NCBI GenBank assembly: GCA_028282325.1
Contig: JANQID010000048.1
Span: 1 to 64,000 of the forward strand
From: Chloroflexaceae bacterium
GTDB taxonomy: Bacteria > Chloroflexota > Chloroflexia > Chloroflexales > Chloroflexaceae
DNA length: 64,000 bases
Reading direction: 5' to 3'
Under the pieces are notes generated by a model, which was not told where the DNA came from, made no database searches, and saw only the letters and a list, made by a program, of their open reading frames with translations. Position 1 is the first letter of the stretch; the number at the start of each line of letters is the position of its first letter. Positions 48,504 through 58,212 of the stretch are shown here, piece by piece. Both the position numbers and the translations under genes were made by a program.

Positions 48504-50954
48504 TTAGCGCAGCGTTATCGGCAAATAGACATAGCTATCCGTATCAACATCGCCGGTAGATACCACTGTCAGCGGTCCCACGACGTTATTACCCTCGCCG
48601 CCTTTATCGCCTTCATTCACGAGGTTATCCGGGTCAATCGCCAGATACACCTGGTATGTGCCTGGCGTTGTAAAGAAGATGGTCGGATTGGTGATCAATT
48701 TATCACTCGAGTTGTACCAAGATCCCGAAGGAACAGTATAGGTCGCGCCTGCACCAAGTCGCGCCTTGTTGATCATCGCGTAGGCGTCGGTACACGCCGG
48801 ATTCTGCCCTCTGGGAGTCGGCAGCGTCGGGGCGCTCAACGTCCCGCCAGGGTCGGAAATGCACAACGCAACGAAGAAATCGCCGCCGGAAAGACCGCGC
48901 GCCCGTTCTTCATAATCCGCCGGCTGGGTTGGCGACTCGAATGTATTCTCGTTGATGATGGTTACAGTTAAGCCCCGCAGTGTGTCGCCATCCTTATCTG
49001 CATCGAATGTTTCCGCTTTCAGGTCAGGGCTTCCGGGCAATATACGCACCAAGCTGATGTTTAGCAGCGAAGGCGACTTCTGCTCATTGCTGCTTGAGAA
49101 ACGCGCCCGATACTGGAAACACGTCGCTTCCGGCTGTGGATCGAGAGGATATTCGTTGTCCCCATCGTCAGATTTGTTCGGATCAGCATCTGCGTCACTG
49201 ATGGCAGTCCAATCGCCCCAGGATATCGATGAGCCGGTGCATTCCCCGGATGCTGTCACCGCAACTCGATACTCCGGCTCGATGTCCATATTGGCGGATG
49301 CCCGATCTATCTCCGTGGTCCAGCTAATCTTCTTGATCGCAACATTCGTAGCATTGAATTGCACGTTGATTGGATCCGAGTAATACCAACCACTGGGGAC
49401 AAGCTTGTTCAGATCGTTCTCATCGACGCCGCCGATTTTGCCGTAGTACAATGTATTGTTGAGATTCGCACCTTCGTTCGACCCGGCAATGGCATAGATC
49501 CAGGCAGCGCTTGGCTCGTCTTGCGTCGGCGTAGCCGGCACGATCACTAGCGGAGCGTCGGCACGCGGCTGCGGCAACACATCGCTGCTATTGATGAAGA
49601 AATCCGTCACCGATGGACTGGCATCAAGATCAAGGACGTTCAGATCGTCTTTGACATAGGCTGTGATCACCGAGTCAAGGTATTGATCCTGGTTGGGATC
49701 ATAGCCGCCGACCAGATAGAGCTTGCCGGCGTAGGCAGCGCCATCCATTTGCACACGCGTCGCCGGCAGCGAAACTTCAACATCGCCTTCGCCCGGCGTC
49801 TCGTCCCAGGTTAAGGCGCCGGTACCGCTGTTGATATCCGCACGGAACATCCGCACATTGTAGGCATCGGACGGCGGCGTGCCTTCGAATGGCTTTTGCT
49901 GGCCGCCGACCACAAAAAGCGCCTCGCGGCTAGTAACGCTGCCGCCGCCCACGTCAAAGCTCGCGCCGATGACCGCCGCATGCCACAATCCCACATCATT
50001 TCCGCTTACAGTCAGTGGAATATCGGGCGCCGTCGACCAGTCGCCAAGACTCCCTGTCGTTGTGTTAACCTCGGCATAATATACCTTTTTCGCCCCTTCA
50101 GTCTCGGAAGTCGGGAAGCCGAAAGCGCCGCTCAGATAGGTTCGCCGCCCGCCAACCAGGTACACATAGGTTTTGCCGCTGCTCGTCGTCACGGTAGTCG
50201 CTCCTGCAAACTCGAGTCCATCGGAAGTGGATAGCGACGGCATCGAGTTAGCCGGGATCTTTGGACCTTCGCTCCAGGTAATCTCGCCGGTTGCCGAGTC
50301 AACAACGCCGATTTGCACCGCATAGCTGGAGACATTGTATCCGGGCTCGTCACACGCAATTGAGCCACCCATCACGTAGATATACCCGCCGCCGTCGCCG
50401 GTCGAGAAGCCGGTAACAGCCGCTCCGCTGCGCTCCGCTACCGGAGCTGTACAATCGACCGTACCACCAAGACTACTAAAATCATTTCCCAGGATTGCCG
50501 GCAGTTCGGTGTTCAACAGCCAGTCATCCCCTTCCGGATCATCATTGGGATTGCCCGGGTTGCCGTTGTCCGGGTTTACTTTGGTCCAATAGACATCCTT
50601 TGACGTGCCTCCGGTCTTGCTTCCGGCGACGACGAATACCCTATCACCCAACGCCACTACACCAACGCTGGACAAGCCTTCGGGCAGCACGCCGGTTGAA
50701 TTGCGCCAGGCTTTCAGATCTCCTGAACGCGCTAATTGAACGGCTCCCGTTTCGTCCGGGCTGTCACCCTGGAGCGAGTTCAGCGCGGTTCGGTAGAGTG
50801 TACCGCTGGTGAAGCTCTCCAACGTATCACCGATCATCTGGGGCACTTCCGCCGAATACACCGACCGCCCCGGCATCGCCATAGTCAACATAAGCAATAC
50901 AATAACAAGCGCCAGACCTCGCGTCCGATGATCACGACTGACACCGCGAGCCAT
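48504..50954 (-). CDS. large secreted kelch/beta-propeller-like surface protein
   Basis: An 816-residue exported protein. A signal peptide lies at about 10-36 (GLALVIVLLMLTMAMPGRSV, then YSA). Six or so kelch-like blades follow with GD.VFVVAGSK, IYVMGGSIACDEPGYN, YVYLVGGRRTYLSGAFGFPT, LFVVGGQQKPFEG, LYLVGGYDPNQDQYLD and IYAIAGSN. The C-terminal third contains a CARDB-like beta-sandwich and the end YVYLPITLR. The start is at 50954 where GAGGAGG stands; an extension to 51014 is not supported. It lies between the TadG-like and CpaB genes and may be a pilus-associated or pilus-secreted adhesin. Confidence 0.8.
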   Translation of the reverse strand: MARGVSRDHRTRGLALVIVLLMLTMAMPGRSVYSAEVPQMIGDTLESFTSGTLYRTALNSLQGDSPDETGAVQLARSGDLKAWRNSTGVLPEGLSSVGVVALGDRVFVVAGSKTGGTSKDVYWTKVNPDNGNPGNPNDDPEGDDWLLNTELPAILGNDFSSLGGTVDCTAPVAERSGAAVTGFSTGDGGGYIYVMGGSIACDEPGYNVSSYAVQIGVVDSATGEITWSEGPKIPANSMPSLSTSDGLEFAGATTVTTSSGKTYVYLVGGRRTYLSGAFGFPTSETEGAKKVYYAEVNTTTGSLGDWSTAPDIPLTVSGNDVGLWHAAVIGASFDVGGGSVTSREALFVVGGQQKPFEGTPPSDAYNVRMFRADINSGTGALTWDETPGEGDVEVSLPATRVQMDGAAYAGKLYLVGGYDPNQDQYLDSVITAYVKDDLNVLDLDASPSVTDFFINSSDVLPQPRADAPLVIVPATPTQDEPSAAWIYAIAGSNEGANLNNTLYYGKIGGVDENDLNKLVPSGWYYSDPINVQFNATNVAIKKISWTTEIDRASANMDIEPEYRVAVTASGECTGSSISWGDWTAISDADADPNKSDDGDNEYPLDPQPEATCFQYRARFSSSNEQKSPSLLNISLVRILPGSPDLKAETFDADKDGDTLRGLTVTIINENTFESPTQPADYEERARGLSGGDFFVALCISDPGGTLSAPTLPTPRGQNPACTDAYAMINKARLGAGATYTVPSGSWYNSSDKLITNPTIFFTTPGTYQVYLAIDPDNLVNEGDKGGEGNNVVGPLTVVSTGDVDTDSYVYLPITLR

Positions 50955-51069
50955 CACACACCTCCTCGGTAATTGGCAACTAAAAGCCGGGCTGCACGAG
51001 AGCGATATGCCCATCCCACAGCCCGGCCCCTCTCGCTTCTACCCTGCCGTTTATCCCGCGTTTGCACGC

Positions 51070-53634
51070 TTACTCGGTCTCAGGACAGGGTTGACCGTTC
51101 AACTTGAGTTGGAGCGGCAGTTGCATCACGCCGCCCAGGCTCTGCGAGCCCGATGGAATATCAATGGTGATGTCCGTCACCGTCTCTGTACCGCCGCGAT
51201 CGATCATACCATACTGGCGCGCCATTGTGGGCGGATCCAGCGGATGCCGATAGTACATATAGGAGATCAATCGATACGTGCCGCGCGGAATATTCGTAAA
51301 CGCATAGCTCAACGAGCCATCTTCGGCGTCGTGTTCGATATATGTCTTGGCAATCAACTGGTCGCCCTGGTAGAGGAAGACCTCGCCAACGCCTGGATAC
51401 GACAGATCGGGCAAATTCGTCACGCTTTCAGGCGTAAATGTCTCCAGCCACGCATTGTCGGCCTTGGGAATACACAGACCGGTCTCGACTTTGGTGCTGA
51501 TCTCGGTTACAATCTGATCCACGTTCGTCGTTCCATCCGGATATTCGATCAACGTCGGCGCTTCATAATAGTACGACGGGAAAGAAGCCACGCCGGTGCG
51601 CAAACCGGTGTCCGGCAAGTACGACAACGCCAGCGCGAAGACCTCGATATCATTCGCCTTCAAATAATCGTTACTGACATTGATCATCCCGGTGATCGGG
51701 CGATCAAGGATCTTTCTGCCTTTCCTGTAGGTGCCGCCGACTTCATTGGTCATACACTCGACGCTCTCAGCTATCTTGCTAAGCGAACGACAATAGTGCC
51801 CTCTCGGATAGGTGCTGTTGCCGCTAAAACCGGCGCTGAGGTCTCTCGTGTCTGTGATATCGACAAAGTTATTCGACACGCCGTCGGTGACAAACAATGT
51901 AACCCGCTTGTAGTCGACGCGTTGCCCCTGGAACATCGTGTACGGCTGGCGGGCGTCAAATAACTGCGCCGCTTTATACAATCCGGCTCCGCCATTCGTA
52001 CCACCCTGTGTCTTGTACGAATCGCCCCTATACGCGCCGGCATCTAGAACAGCATCAACCAGATAGTCCTTATCGCTGCTCCAATTGCTGACCATATTGT
52101 TCATGACTTTGTCCTTAAACCAGACGACGCTCATCTCATCCAGCGGACGGGTCGCATCATAATCAGCGCTGCCGGTAAAATTCGAGAGTTCAATCAAGCG
52201 TATTAACGCCTGTTTGGCGACATAAATACGGCGTTCATCCTCGTTGCGCCAGGCCCAATCGGGCTGACCACAATTATAGTTGACAACCCCCGGACCACCG
52301 TTTGTACATTGCCTATCCCGGCTACCCTTAGAGCCAAGCCCGGCAAAATTCATATTCATCGACCCCGACCCGTCCAGCACGACGACATATTGAATCGGCT
52401 TGCGATCCTCAGGGATGAGCTGATATTCCGGCCAGATCTGAACGCCGCCCTCAAGCCCGAACACCTGCGGCGCGACTGCGGTCGTCGTGCATGCCGTGCT
52501 GTTTTTCAGGTCGGTGCCGAGAAAAATTAGCTCGACATACTCGCGCTCAAGCGTGTCGATCACCTCGATGCCAAAGTCGCGGATAACGAAAGCGCCCAGC
52601 TTGCTCGTACGATAAATAGCATCTGTATCAGAGCCGCGCGCCGCATTGTAGATCGGCAGGAACATCACTGTACCGCGACCGCCGTCCACTTTGTGCGCAT
52701 TGAGCAATGTCTCGACATCGATCACGCTGGCATCCGTACCGAATAGCCAATCGCCTTCGTTCATTTGCTGTGGCTTAGTCGGGTAAATATCCGGCTCCGG
52801 CTGGCCCGTATCGGGCGGCCACGTCGGGATCTCTGTAAAGCCTAGGGCGACATTGCCGTCGCCGGACAGGCTGGCGCGCAACGCATCCAGGCTGGTCGCC
52901 GGGTTGCCCTCCGGGTCGGTATTTTCACTCCAGCGCGTCCATCCAAATTCACTCGTGCTGGCTTCATCATCAAGGTATAACCGACGCCAGGAAAGATTGC
53001 GATAGACCCCGCCTGCATCATCGCCCCAGATCTCAGGCTGGCCGGGAAGCGGCTCGCCGGGATCAACGAACATTGTTCCGCTGGCATCAATTACCTCGCC
53101 GTTGATCGTCAGCGGATAGACGCTGCTCGTCGGCGGGCACTGGCCGGCATAGGCCTCAACGCTGATCGGCAACGTATCCTGACCGACCATACGCGCAAAG
53201 AACGTTTCTTCTGTGCCGTCAATCTCGACCTTGATATAAGTTGTGTCCACCGGAACGTACTGGCCGCTCTCATCAATAATCGGCGACCGACCCTCAACCG
53301 GCTTGCCATCCGCAGCGAGATAGGTTCCAATGAACGTACGTTCGCCAGAGTCAATATCGATGCCGTTGCTATCCAGCGATTCGGTAATCGCCGTATAGAC
53401 ATCTGCATTGGTAGTGCTCGAGCCTTGCTCGATATATACATCCATCGCTGCCACGGCTGCGGCGTTGCTGGCGCTGACCGCCCGGCGATGCTCAGCATAG
53501 GTATTGCCAACATCCACCGCCAGACCGACAATCGCGACCAGCACCAGAATCATCAGTGCAATCAGGGGAATGCTTTGCCCGCTCACACGTTGATGAACAA
53601 TGCGAAGCTGCGTTATTTTACGCTTGCCGTCCAT
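51070..53634 (-). CDS. TadG-like pseudopilin with VWA domain
   Basis: An 854-residue protein. The N-terminal TadE/G-like helix reads GQSIPLIALMILVLVAIVGL with the following AVDVGNTYAEHRRAVSASNA, as in TadG. A VWA domain begins near residue 425 (QYVVVLDGSGSMNMNF, MIDAS DGSGS) with an insert before TLFVTDGVSNNF. The C-terminal part carries a B-type carbohydrate or SdrD-like fold (GVGEVFLYQGDQLIAKTYIE). The size is unusual: most TadG proteins are 400-600 residues. It would form a surface or tip component. Confidence 0.85.
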   Translation of the reverse strand: MDGKRKITQLRIVHQRVSGQSIPLIALMILVLVAIVGLAVDVGNTYAEHRRAVSASNAAAVAAMDVYIEQGSSTTNADVYTAITESLDSNGIDIDSGERTFIGTYLAADGKPVEGRSPIIDESGQYVPVDTTYIKVEIDGTEETFFARMVGQDTLPISVEAYAGQCPPTSSVYPLTINGEVIDASGTMFVDPGEPLPGQPEIWGDDAGGVYRNLSWRRLYLDDEASTSEFGWTRWSENTDPEGNPATSLDALRASLSGDGNVALGFTEIPTWPPDTGQPEPDIYPTKPQQMNEGDWLFGTDASVIDVETLLNAHKVDGGRGTVMFLPIYNAARGSDTDAIYRTSKLGAFVIRDFGIEVIDTLEREYVELIFLGTDLKNSTACTTTAVAPQVFGLEGGVQIWPEYQLIPEDRKPIQYVVVLDGSGSMNMNFAGLGSKGSRDRQCTNGGPGVVNYNCGQPDWAWRNEDERRIYVAKQALIRLIELSNFTGSADYDATRPLDEMSVVWFKDKVMNNMVSNWSSDKDYLVDAVLDAGAYRGDSYKTQGGTNGGAGLYKAAQLFDARQPYTMFQGQRVDYKRVTLFVTDGVSNNFVDITDTRDLSAGFSGNSTYPRGHYCRSLSKIAESVECMTNEVGGTYRKGRKILDRPITGMINVSNDYLKANDIEVFALALSYLPDTGLRTGVASFPSYYYEAPTLIEYPDGTTNVDQIVTEISTKVETGLCIPKADNAWLETFTPESVTNLPDLSYPGVGEVFLYQGDQLIAKTYIEHDAEDGSLSYAFTNIPRGTYRLISYMYYRHPLDPPTMARQYGMIDRGGTETVTDITIDIPSGSQSLGGVMQLPLQLKLNGQPCPETE

Positions 53635-53802
53635 AAGAAGCCTCCAAACCTTGAGAGTTGAAATAAAAAATGCGTATTGTCAGAAATCGCCGCCGTTTTA
53701 CGAAATGATCCCGATTCACCGCCTAGGCCTTGAGCCGCCCGGTTGACAGAGACGCAAAGACTGCCGGCGCAGCCGGTTTACCCCTTGGAAGCAAGTCGTA
53801 AT

Positions 53803-54360
53803 CTAACCGCTGTATGTGCTGCGTATCTGGAGCGTATAAGAAGCTGAAATAGGAAAGCTGTTGGCAAACGACGGCGATAAGGGAAATACGAGCTGGTAAT
53901 CATAGCGCACCGTTACCCGAATATGACAATCAGCCGCTGCGCTCATCATTTGCGCGGGAGTACATGGCGAAGACAAACCCGTACCGCGCCCATTCTCAAT
54001 CGTAATGTAAGCATCTAGCACTCCTGACTGGCCCGCATCATCAATACCATCGTTATTCAGGTCGAGCAGATTGGCGAAGCCGCGGCTATCGTCTCCGGCA
54101 GCATGTCGCACCCGATTTACAATCTCCGCCTCATTCAGGCGCACATCGATCACATCGCCGCCGCCATCGGTGATCACCTCTGGATAGCTGCCGAAAGTTG
54201 CGCCCTCCTGGGCTGCTGTACGCAATCCCTGGAGCGTAAAAAAGATCAAGCCCAGATCAACGGCCGCCGCGATAAGAAAGAAGATCAGCGTCGCCGCTAG
54301 CGTAAACTCAACTAATGCTTGCCCCGGGGTGCGTATCCATCGTTGCATGGTGTTCACCAA
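53803..54360 (-). CDS. TadE-like pseudopilin 1
   Basis: A 185-residue protein with the TadE motif GQALVEFTLAATLIFFLIAA then AVDLGLIFFTLQGLRTAAQE: Gly before the glutamate-containing helix, a type-IV-like cleavage and assembly signal. The extracellular remainder has a pair of cysteines (SSPCTPAQ..DCH). The GTG at 54360 has a GAGAA site; the ATG at 54348 is an alternative. It follows the second TadE gene and precedes the TadG-like gene. Confidence 0.85.
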   Translation of the reverse strand: MVNTMQRWIRTPGQALVEFTLAATLIFFLIAAAVDLGLIFFTLQGLRTAAQEGATFGSYPEVITDGGGDVIDVRLNEAEIVNRVRHAAGDDSRGFANLLDLNNDGIDDAGQSGVLDAYITIENGRGTGLSSPCTPAQMMSAAADCHIRVTVRYDYQLVFPLSPSFANSFPISASYTLQIRSTYSG

Positions 54361-54383
54361 TTGATTCTCGTTGCTCGTTTAAA

Positions 54384-54989
54384 CTACTGTTGATCGCGCC
54401 AATCTCGCATTTGTCTCGCTGCGGCAATATCGGCAACACAGGCAATTCCATTTGGCGAGTCAGGATTGGCGCCTAGATTCTCGAGCGATCGCCGCGCTGT
54501 TACATCAATCGTCACTGTACCATTTTCGCCAATACTAAACAGACCGGGCAGTGGTGTCAACAATGGCACCTGGTAAACGATCGACACTTCAATCGGTCCG
54601 CGCACCGCCAGATTACGGGTTTGATCATCATACACAGTGGGAGTTGTGTCCGACGGATACGAGATCGTGACATCGCCGCTAATATCAGGTTGAAACATCA
54701 GCGCTTGATCTTCCACTGCGCTGAGGATGGTATTGGTACAATCATCGGCGCGAAAACCGCCAAGTTCAGCCCAATCCGCATCAGGCGGCGGGTTATCTGC
54801 GTATGCAAGCCAACTCTCGCGCGGCGGCATCTGAGCGGCGACTTCGGCTCCATTCCGTACTGCATTGGAGACCGTTGCATAAGAGAAAATGTAGTAACTA
54901 AAGTCGATGATGCCAAAAATAATAAACAATAATAAAGGCAGGATGAATGCCATCTCAATCAGCGATTGACCACCATTTCGCCGTTGCAT
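54384..54989 (-). CDS. TadE-like pseudopilin 2
   Basis: A 201-residue protein beginning MQRRNGGQSLIEMAFILPLL then LFIIFGIIDFSYYIFSYATV, a textbook TadE helix. The extracellular domain has cysteines in DDCTNTIL and IACVADIAA. It is the first gene of a run TadE, TadE, TadG that leads to the Tad assembly genes. A GGGAGA site precedes the ATG. Confidence 0.9.
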   Translation of the reverse strand: MQRRNGGQSLIEMAFILPLLLFIIFGIIDFSYYIFSYATVSNAVRNGAEVAAQMPPRESWLAYADNPPPDADWAELGGFRADDCTNTILSAVEDQALMFQPDISGDVTISYPSDTTPTVYDDQTRNLAVRGPIEVSIVYQVPLLTPLPGLFSIGENGTVTIDVTARRSLENLGANPDSPNGIACVADIAAARQMRDWRDQQ

Positions 54990-55023
54990 ATCACAATCTC
55001 CCTGGTGTCATATATCTAGCCTG

Positions 55024-55053
55024 ATTATAAAATTCGGGTACTATAGAGGACAA
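55024..55053 (-). promoter_or_regulatory. promoter for the tadE/tadG genes
   Basis: On the minus strand TTGTCC (55048-55053), an 18-bp spacer, then a perfect TATAAT (55024-55029), 35 bp before the ATG at 54989. Confidence 0.5.
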
Positions 55054-55147
55054 TAGGCAAAAGGTACCAAATGCTTAAAAAAGCGTCATTTTTGAACATC
55101 TTAATGCGTCAGAGCCGTCTGTATATTGTTCCGCTATGACAACTTCA

Positions 55148-55156
55148 TGGTATACT
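55148..55156 (+). promoter_or_regulatory. extended -10 promoter for the gene at 55188
   Basis: TGG followed by TATACT (55151-55156), 31 bp before the ATG, with AAGGAG also in place. Confidence 0.6.
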
Positions 55157-55187
55157 ATAATGATGTAATGGCTGCCAAGGAGTCCGT

Positions 55188-55811
55188 ATGAGCAACCCAT
55201 CCCATATCACTGAACTCGATCTTGTCGTTGGTTCATTGATCACCACCCATCCCGACGAAGATCACGCAGAGTTTGAAGAAGAGCGCGACACCATCTCGAT
55301 TATCCAGGATCAATTGCACGATAAAGGCATCGTTGCCGATCTGCTGGCTCAGCCCGGCGTCGAAGCCTGGAGCAGCGGCATTGAAACGCTCGGATCGCTC
55401 TATCAGCTTAGCCGAATGGCAGTACGCCTGGAGCGCAACAAAGATATTATTCAGGTGTTAGAAGATGGGCCTGTGATCTATGACGATCTCGACAGCGCCG
55501 TTACCAAGGTCTGGGATAATTTGACCACCACGCGTTTTACACACCTGGTCAACTTACAAGGCATCAACAGCTACTACCTGCCCGTTGACTTTGAGCAGCC
55601 CCTCTGGCTTCCTTTTGAGAATGCGGAGGGCGAATCGGATGAAGCTTTTTTTGGTTCTTCGGTTCGACTGTACCGTGAATTGACCGATCTGAGCACGTTG
55701 CTTGATCAGGCCGACATAGCACCATCCGCCGCCGCATATCAGTGCCTGAAAGTGTTGCGCGATGCAGCAGCGAACAGCTTGCATTCTGGCTTGCCGATTA
55801 TTGTCTGGTGA
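55188..55811 (+). CDS. protein of unknown function
   Basis: A 207-residue acidic soluble protein. It has no recognised motif. It is mostly helical at the start (EFEEERDTISIIQDQLHDKG), with a short beta-like middle (FTHLVNLQGINSYYLPVDFE) and a helical end. An AAGGAG site and an extended -10 promoter support it. The stop is about 105 bp before miaB, so co-transcription is possible but not evident. Confidence 0.8.
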   Translation: MSNPSHITELDLVVGSLITTHPDEDHAEFEEERDTISIIQDQLHDKGIVADLLAQPGVEAWSSGIETLGSLYQLSRMAVRLERNKDIIQVLEDGPVIYDDLDSAVTKVWDNLTTTRFTHLVNLQGINSYYLPVDFEQPLWLPFENAEGESDEAFFGSSVRLYRELTDLSTLLDQADIAPSAAAYQCLKVLRDAAANSLHSGLPIIVW

Positions 55812-55916
55812 TCTCTGTGATCAGCTTCTAACTTCTAACCGTCCGCAGTAATGGATGGCAGGCCGGGCCAACCTTTACAACCGGTCCCTGAGGGCTTTGA
55901 ATAGTCATTTGTCCGT

Positions 55917-57284
55917 ATGATCAATGTACAGTTTTTTGACACACCCAATATCGCGCCTCACTTAAGCCGCCCTGACCGTAACGCTGCTCCACGCAGCCAT
56001 CGCTACTACGTCTGGACTGTCGGTTGCCAAATGAACGTGTCCGATGCCGAGCGTTTGGAAGCCGCTCTGCAAGGCGTCGGCTACACGCCGGCAGCGACGC
56101 CTGAAGATGCCAGCTTTATCGTGCTCAACTCGTGCAGTGTACGCGCTAGCGCTGAAGAGCGCATTATTGGCAAGCTGTGGCAACTTGCCAACATCAAGCG
56201 CCATCAACCTGACACCCGCATCATTTTATGGGGATGCATGGTCGGTCCACACAATCAATCGATATTTCGCGATCAACTGCCAATGGTCGATCACTTCGTA
56301 TCACCATCTGCGGTCGATGAAGTGGTCGCCCTGGCGCCAAACCCGATCTACCAACTCGACGAGCCGGCATTGCCGGTGCGAGACTGGAGCCATCCACCGG
56401 TTTCGGTATATGTGCCGATACAATACGGCTGCAATATGACATGCTCCTATTGCGTTATCCCGCTACGCCGCGGCAGAGAGCGCTCACGACCGCTAGAGGA
56501 GCTAGTCGAGGAAGTCCATCGAATTGTCGCCCGCGGCGCAAAAGAGATTACTCTGCTCGGTCAGATCGTTGACTCGTGGGGCCATGATCTGCCAGGTCGT
56601 CCCCAACTGGCCGACCTGATCACCGCCATACACGCAACGCCTGGGCTCGTACGCCTACGATTTCTGACATCGCATCCGGCATGGATCACCGAACGCTTGA
56701 TCGAAACCGTAGCACAGCTTCCTCGCTGCCAGCACGAAATCAATCTTCCTGTACAATCCGGCTCTGACCATGTGCTAAAGCTAATGCGGCGGGGCTACAC
56801 TACTGCGCGTTATCGTGAATTGGTCGCCAAAATTCGCGCAGCAATGCCCGATGTAGCCCTGACTACCGATATTATCGTCGGGCACCCCGGCGAAACAGAG
56901 GCTGATTTTGAAGCAACGCTCGCTCTGGTTGAAGAGATCCGTTTCGACAAGATCCACATCGCGGCGTTTTCTTCCCGCCCAGACACATTATCCGCCGTAC
57001 AAGAGCAAGATCCGGTCCTGGCGGTCGCCGAAGCCGAAAAGGAACGCCGCCGCCGTGAACTGGAACAGTTGAACGAGCGTATCGTCTCCGAGCTCAATGC
57101 CCGTTTTCAAGATCAGACGGTCGAAGTATTGGTCGAAGGCGAATCCAAAGGCAAATGGCGTGGACGTACCTATGGAAACAAGCTGGTCTTTTTCACCCAC
57201 TCTGACGATTGGACCGGAACGTTAGCGCGCGTACGAATAACCCATACGCGGCCCTGGTCATTACAAGGGGAAATTGTAGCATAG
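55917..57284 (+). CDS. miaB: tRNA-2-methylthio-N6-dimethylallyladenosine synthase MiaB
   Basis: A 455-residue radical-SAM methylthiotransferase modifying A37 of tRNAs. The UPF0004 domain carries the three auxiliary-cluster cysteines Cys37 (GCQMNVSDAERLE), Cys73 (NSCSVRASAEERI) and Cys107 (WGCMVGP). The radical-SAM triad is Cys172, Cys176 and Cys179 in GCNMTCSYCVIP. A TRAM domain closes the protein. All six cysteines are present and the length is standard, so it should be active. MiaB and related paralogs differ subtly; MiaB is the best fit. Confidence 0.9.
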   Translation: MINVQFFDTPNIAPHLSRPDRNAAPRSHRYYVWTVGCQMNVSDAERLEAALQGVGYTPAATPEDASFIVLNSCSVRASAEERIIGKLWQLANIKRHQPDTRIILWGCMVGPHNQSIFRDQLPMVDHFVSPSAVDEVVALAPNPIYQLDEPALPVRDWSHPPVSVYVPIQYGCNMTCSYCVIPLRRGRERSRPLEELVEEVHRIVARGAKEITLLGQIVDSWGHDLPGRPQLADLITAIHATPGLVRLRFLTSHPAWITERLIETVAQLPRCQHEINLPVQSGSDHVLKLMRRGYTTARYRELVAKIRAAMPDVALTTDIIVGHPGETEADFEATLALVEEIRFDKIHIAAFSSRPDTLSAVQEQDPVLAVAEAEKERRRRELEQLNERIVSELNARFQDQTVEVLVEGESKGKWRGRTYGNKLVFFTHSDDWTGTLARVRITHTRPWSLQGEIVA

Positions 57285-57366
57285 AGCATATGCTTTATCA
57301 TCTGATTTCTGGAACTACGGCATTGTGCGAACACCTCATACTATGCCATATAACAAGGAGCGACTG

Positions 57367-58212
57367 TTGGCAAAGCAAGATGAGAAACAACGTCTTCGCC
57401 GCCGATTGCAAGAATACGCGATCGAGCTGGCAACAACCAATCGTTGGGAAGATGCGATGGAAATTAACCGCAAAATCTTGACCATCGGTGAAGATCCGGA
57501 AACTTATAATCGTCTCGGCAAAGCGCTTATGGAGCAAGGGAATTACGAAGAAGCGCACGACGCCTATCAGCAAACATTGCGCCTGAATCCGGTCAATACG
57601 ATTGCTCGCAAAAACCTAGCGCGTCTTGAATCGCTGCTCGCACGCGGCATCAAGCATAGCAACGTTGATCGCAGTTTACGCCAACAAGTTGACTTGCGCA
57701 TCTTTATTGCTGAAACTGGCAAGACTGCGCTTACTACTCTGGCCAACGTCACGCCCAGCCCAGTGATTGATGCCCTGATAACTGGCGAGAAAGTGGAGCT
57801 TCATGCTGAGGAGCGCAACGTCTTCGTCCTTGATGCCGAAGGGAATTATCTTGGTCGATTAGAACCGAAGCTTGGGCAACGATTGGTAGAACTGATACAC
57901 GGTGGAAATCGGTATGTGGCTGCCATTGCGCAATCTGACCCACGCCAGGTGCGTATTTTGATCCGCGAAGTCTATCAAGATCCGAGTCAGCGCGGACGGC
58001 TCTCCTTCCCGGGTAAACTCGGCGAGAGCTTGCTCTATGTCTCAAGATTGCGTTATGATGAATATGTCGATGAAATTCTCGACGAAGAAGAGATAACCGA
58101 CGAAACTGATCAACTCGAAGAGGACAACATACCCGGCGGCGACGAAGAAGAAATCGGGCTGGAAGAGATTGAACAAGATAGCGGCGATGATGACGATGGC
58201 GCCGATGAGTAG
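57367..58212 (+). CDS. TPR protein with acidic C-terminus
   Basis: A 281-residue protein. Residues 1 to about 85 form TPR-like helices (EYAIELATTNRWEDAMEINR, then YNRLGKALMEQGNYEEAHDA). The middle 110 residues form an alpha/beta domain (LHAEERNVFVLDAEGNYLGR), and the last 50 are almost all Asp/Glu. The start is probably TTG 57367, since AAGGAG (57355-57360) is six bases before it; ATG 57343 and GTG 57325 lack such a site. I recognise the type as common in Chloroflexota but know of no function. Confidence 0.75.
   Translation: MAKQDEKQRLRRRLQEYAIELATTNRWEDAMEINRKILTIGEDPETYNRLGKALMEQGNYEEAHDAYQQTLRLNPVNTIARKNLARLESLLARGIKHSNVDRSLRQQVDLRIFIAETGKTALTTLANVTPSPVIDALITGEKVELHAEERNVFVLDAEGNYLGRLEPKLGQRLVELIHGGNRYVAAIAQSDPRQVRILIREVYQDPSQRGRLSFPGKLGESLLYVSRLRYDEYVDEILDEEEITDETDQLEEDNIPGGDEEEIGLEEIEQDSGDDDDGADE

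Noticed and set aside
51007-51963. 318-codon plus-strand frame overlapping the TadG/VWA gene
   Set aside because: Antisense to a gene with clear TadG and VWA motifs; no independent support.
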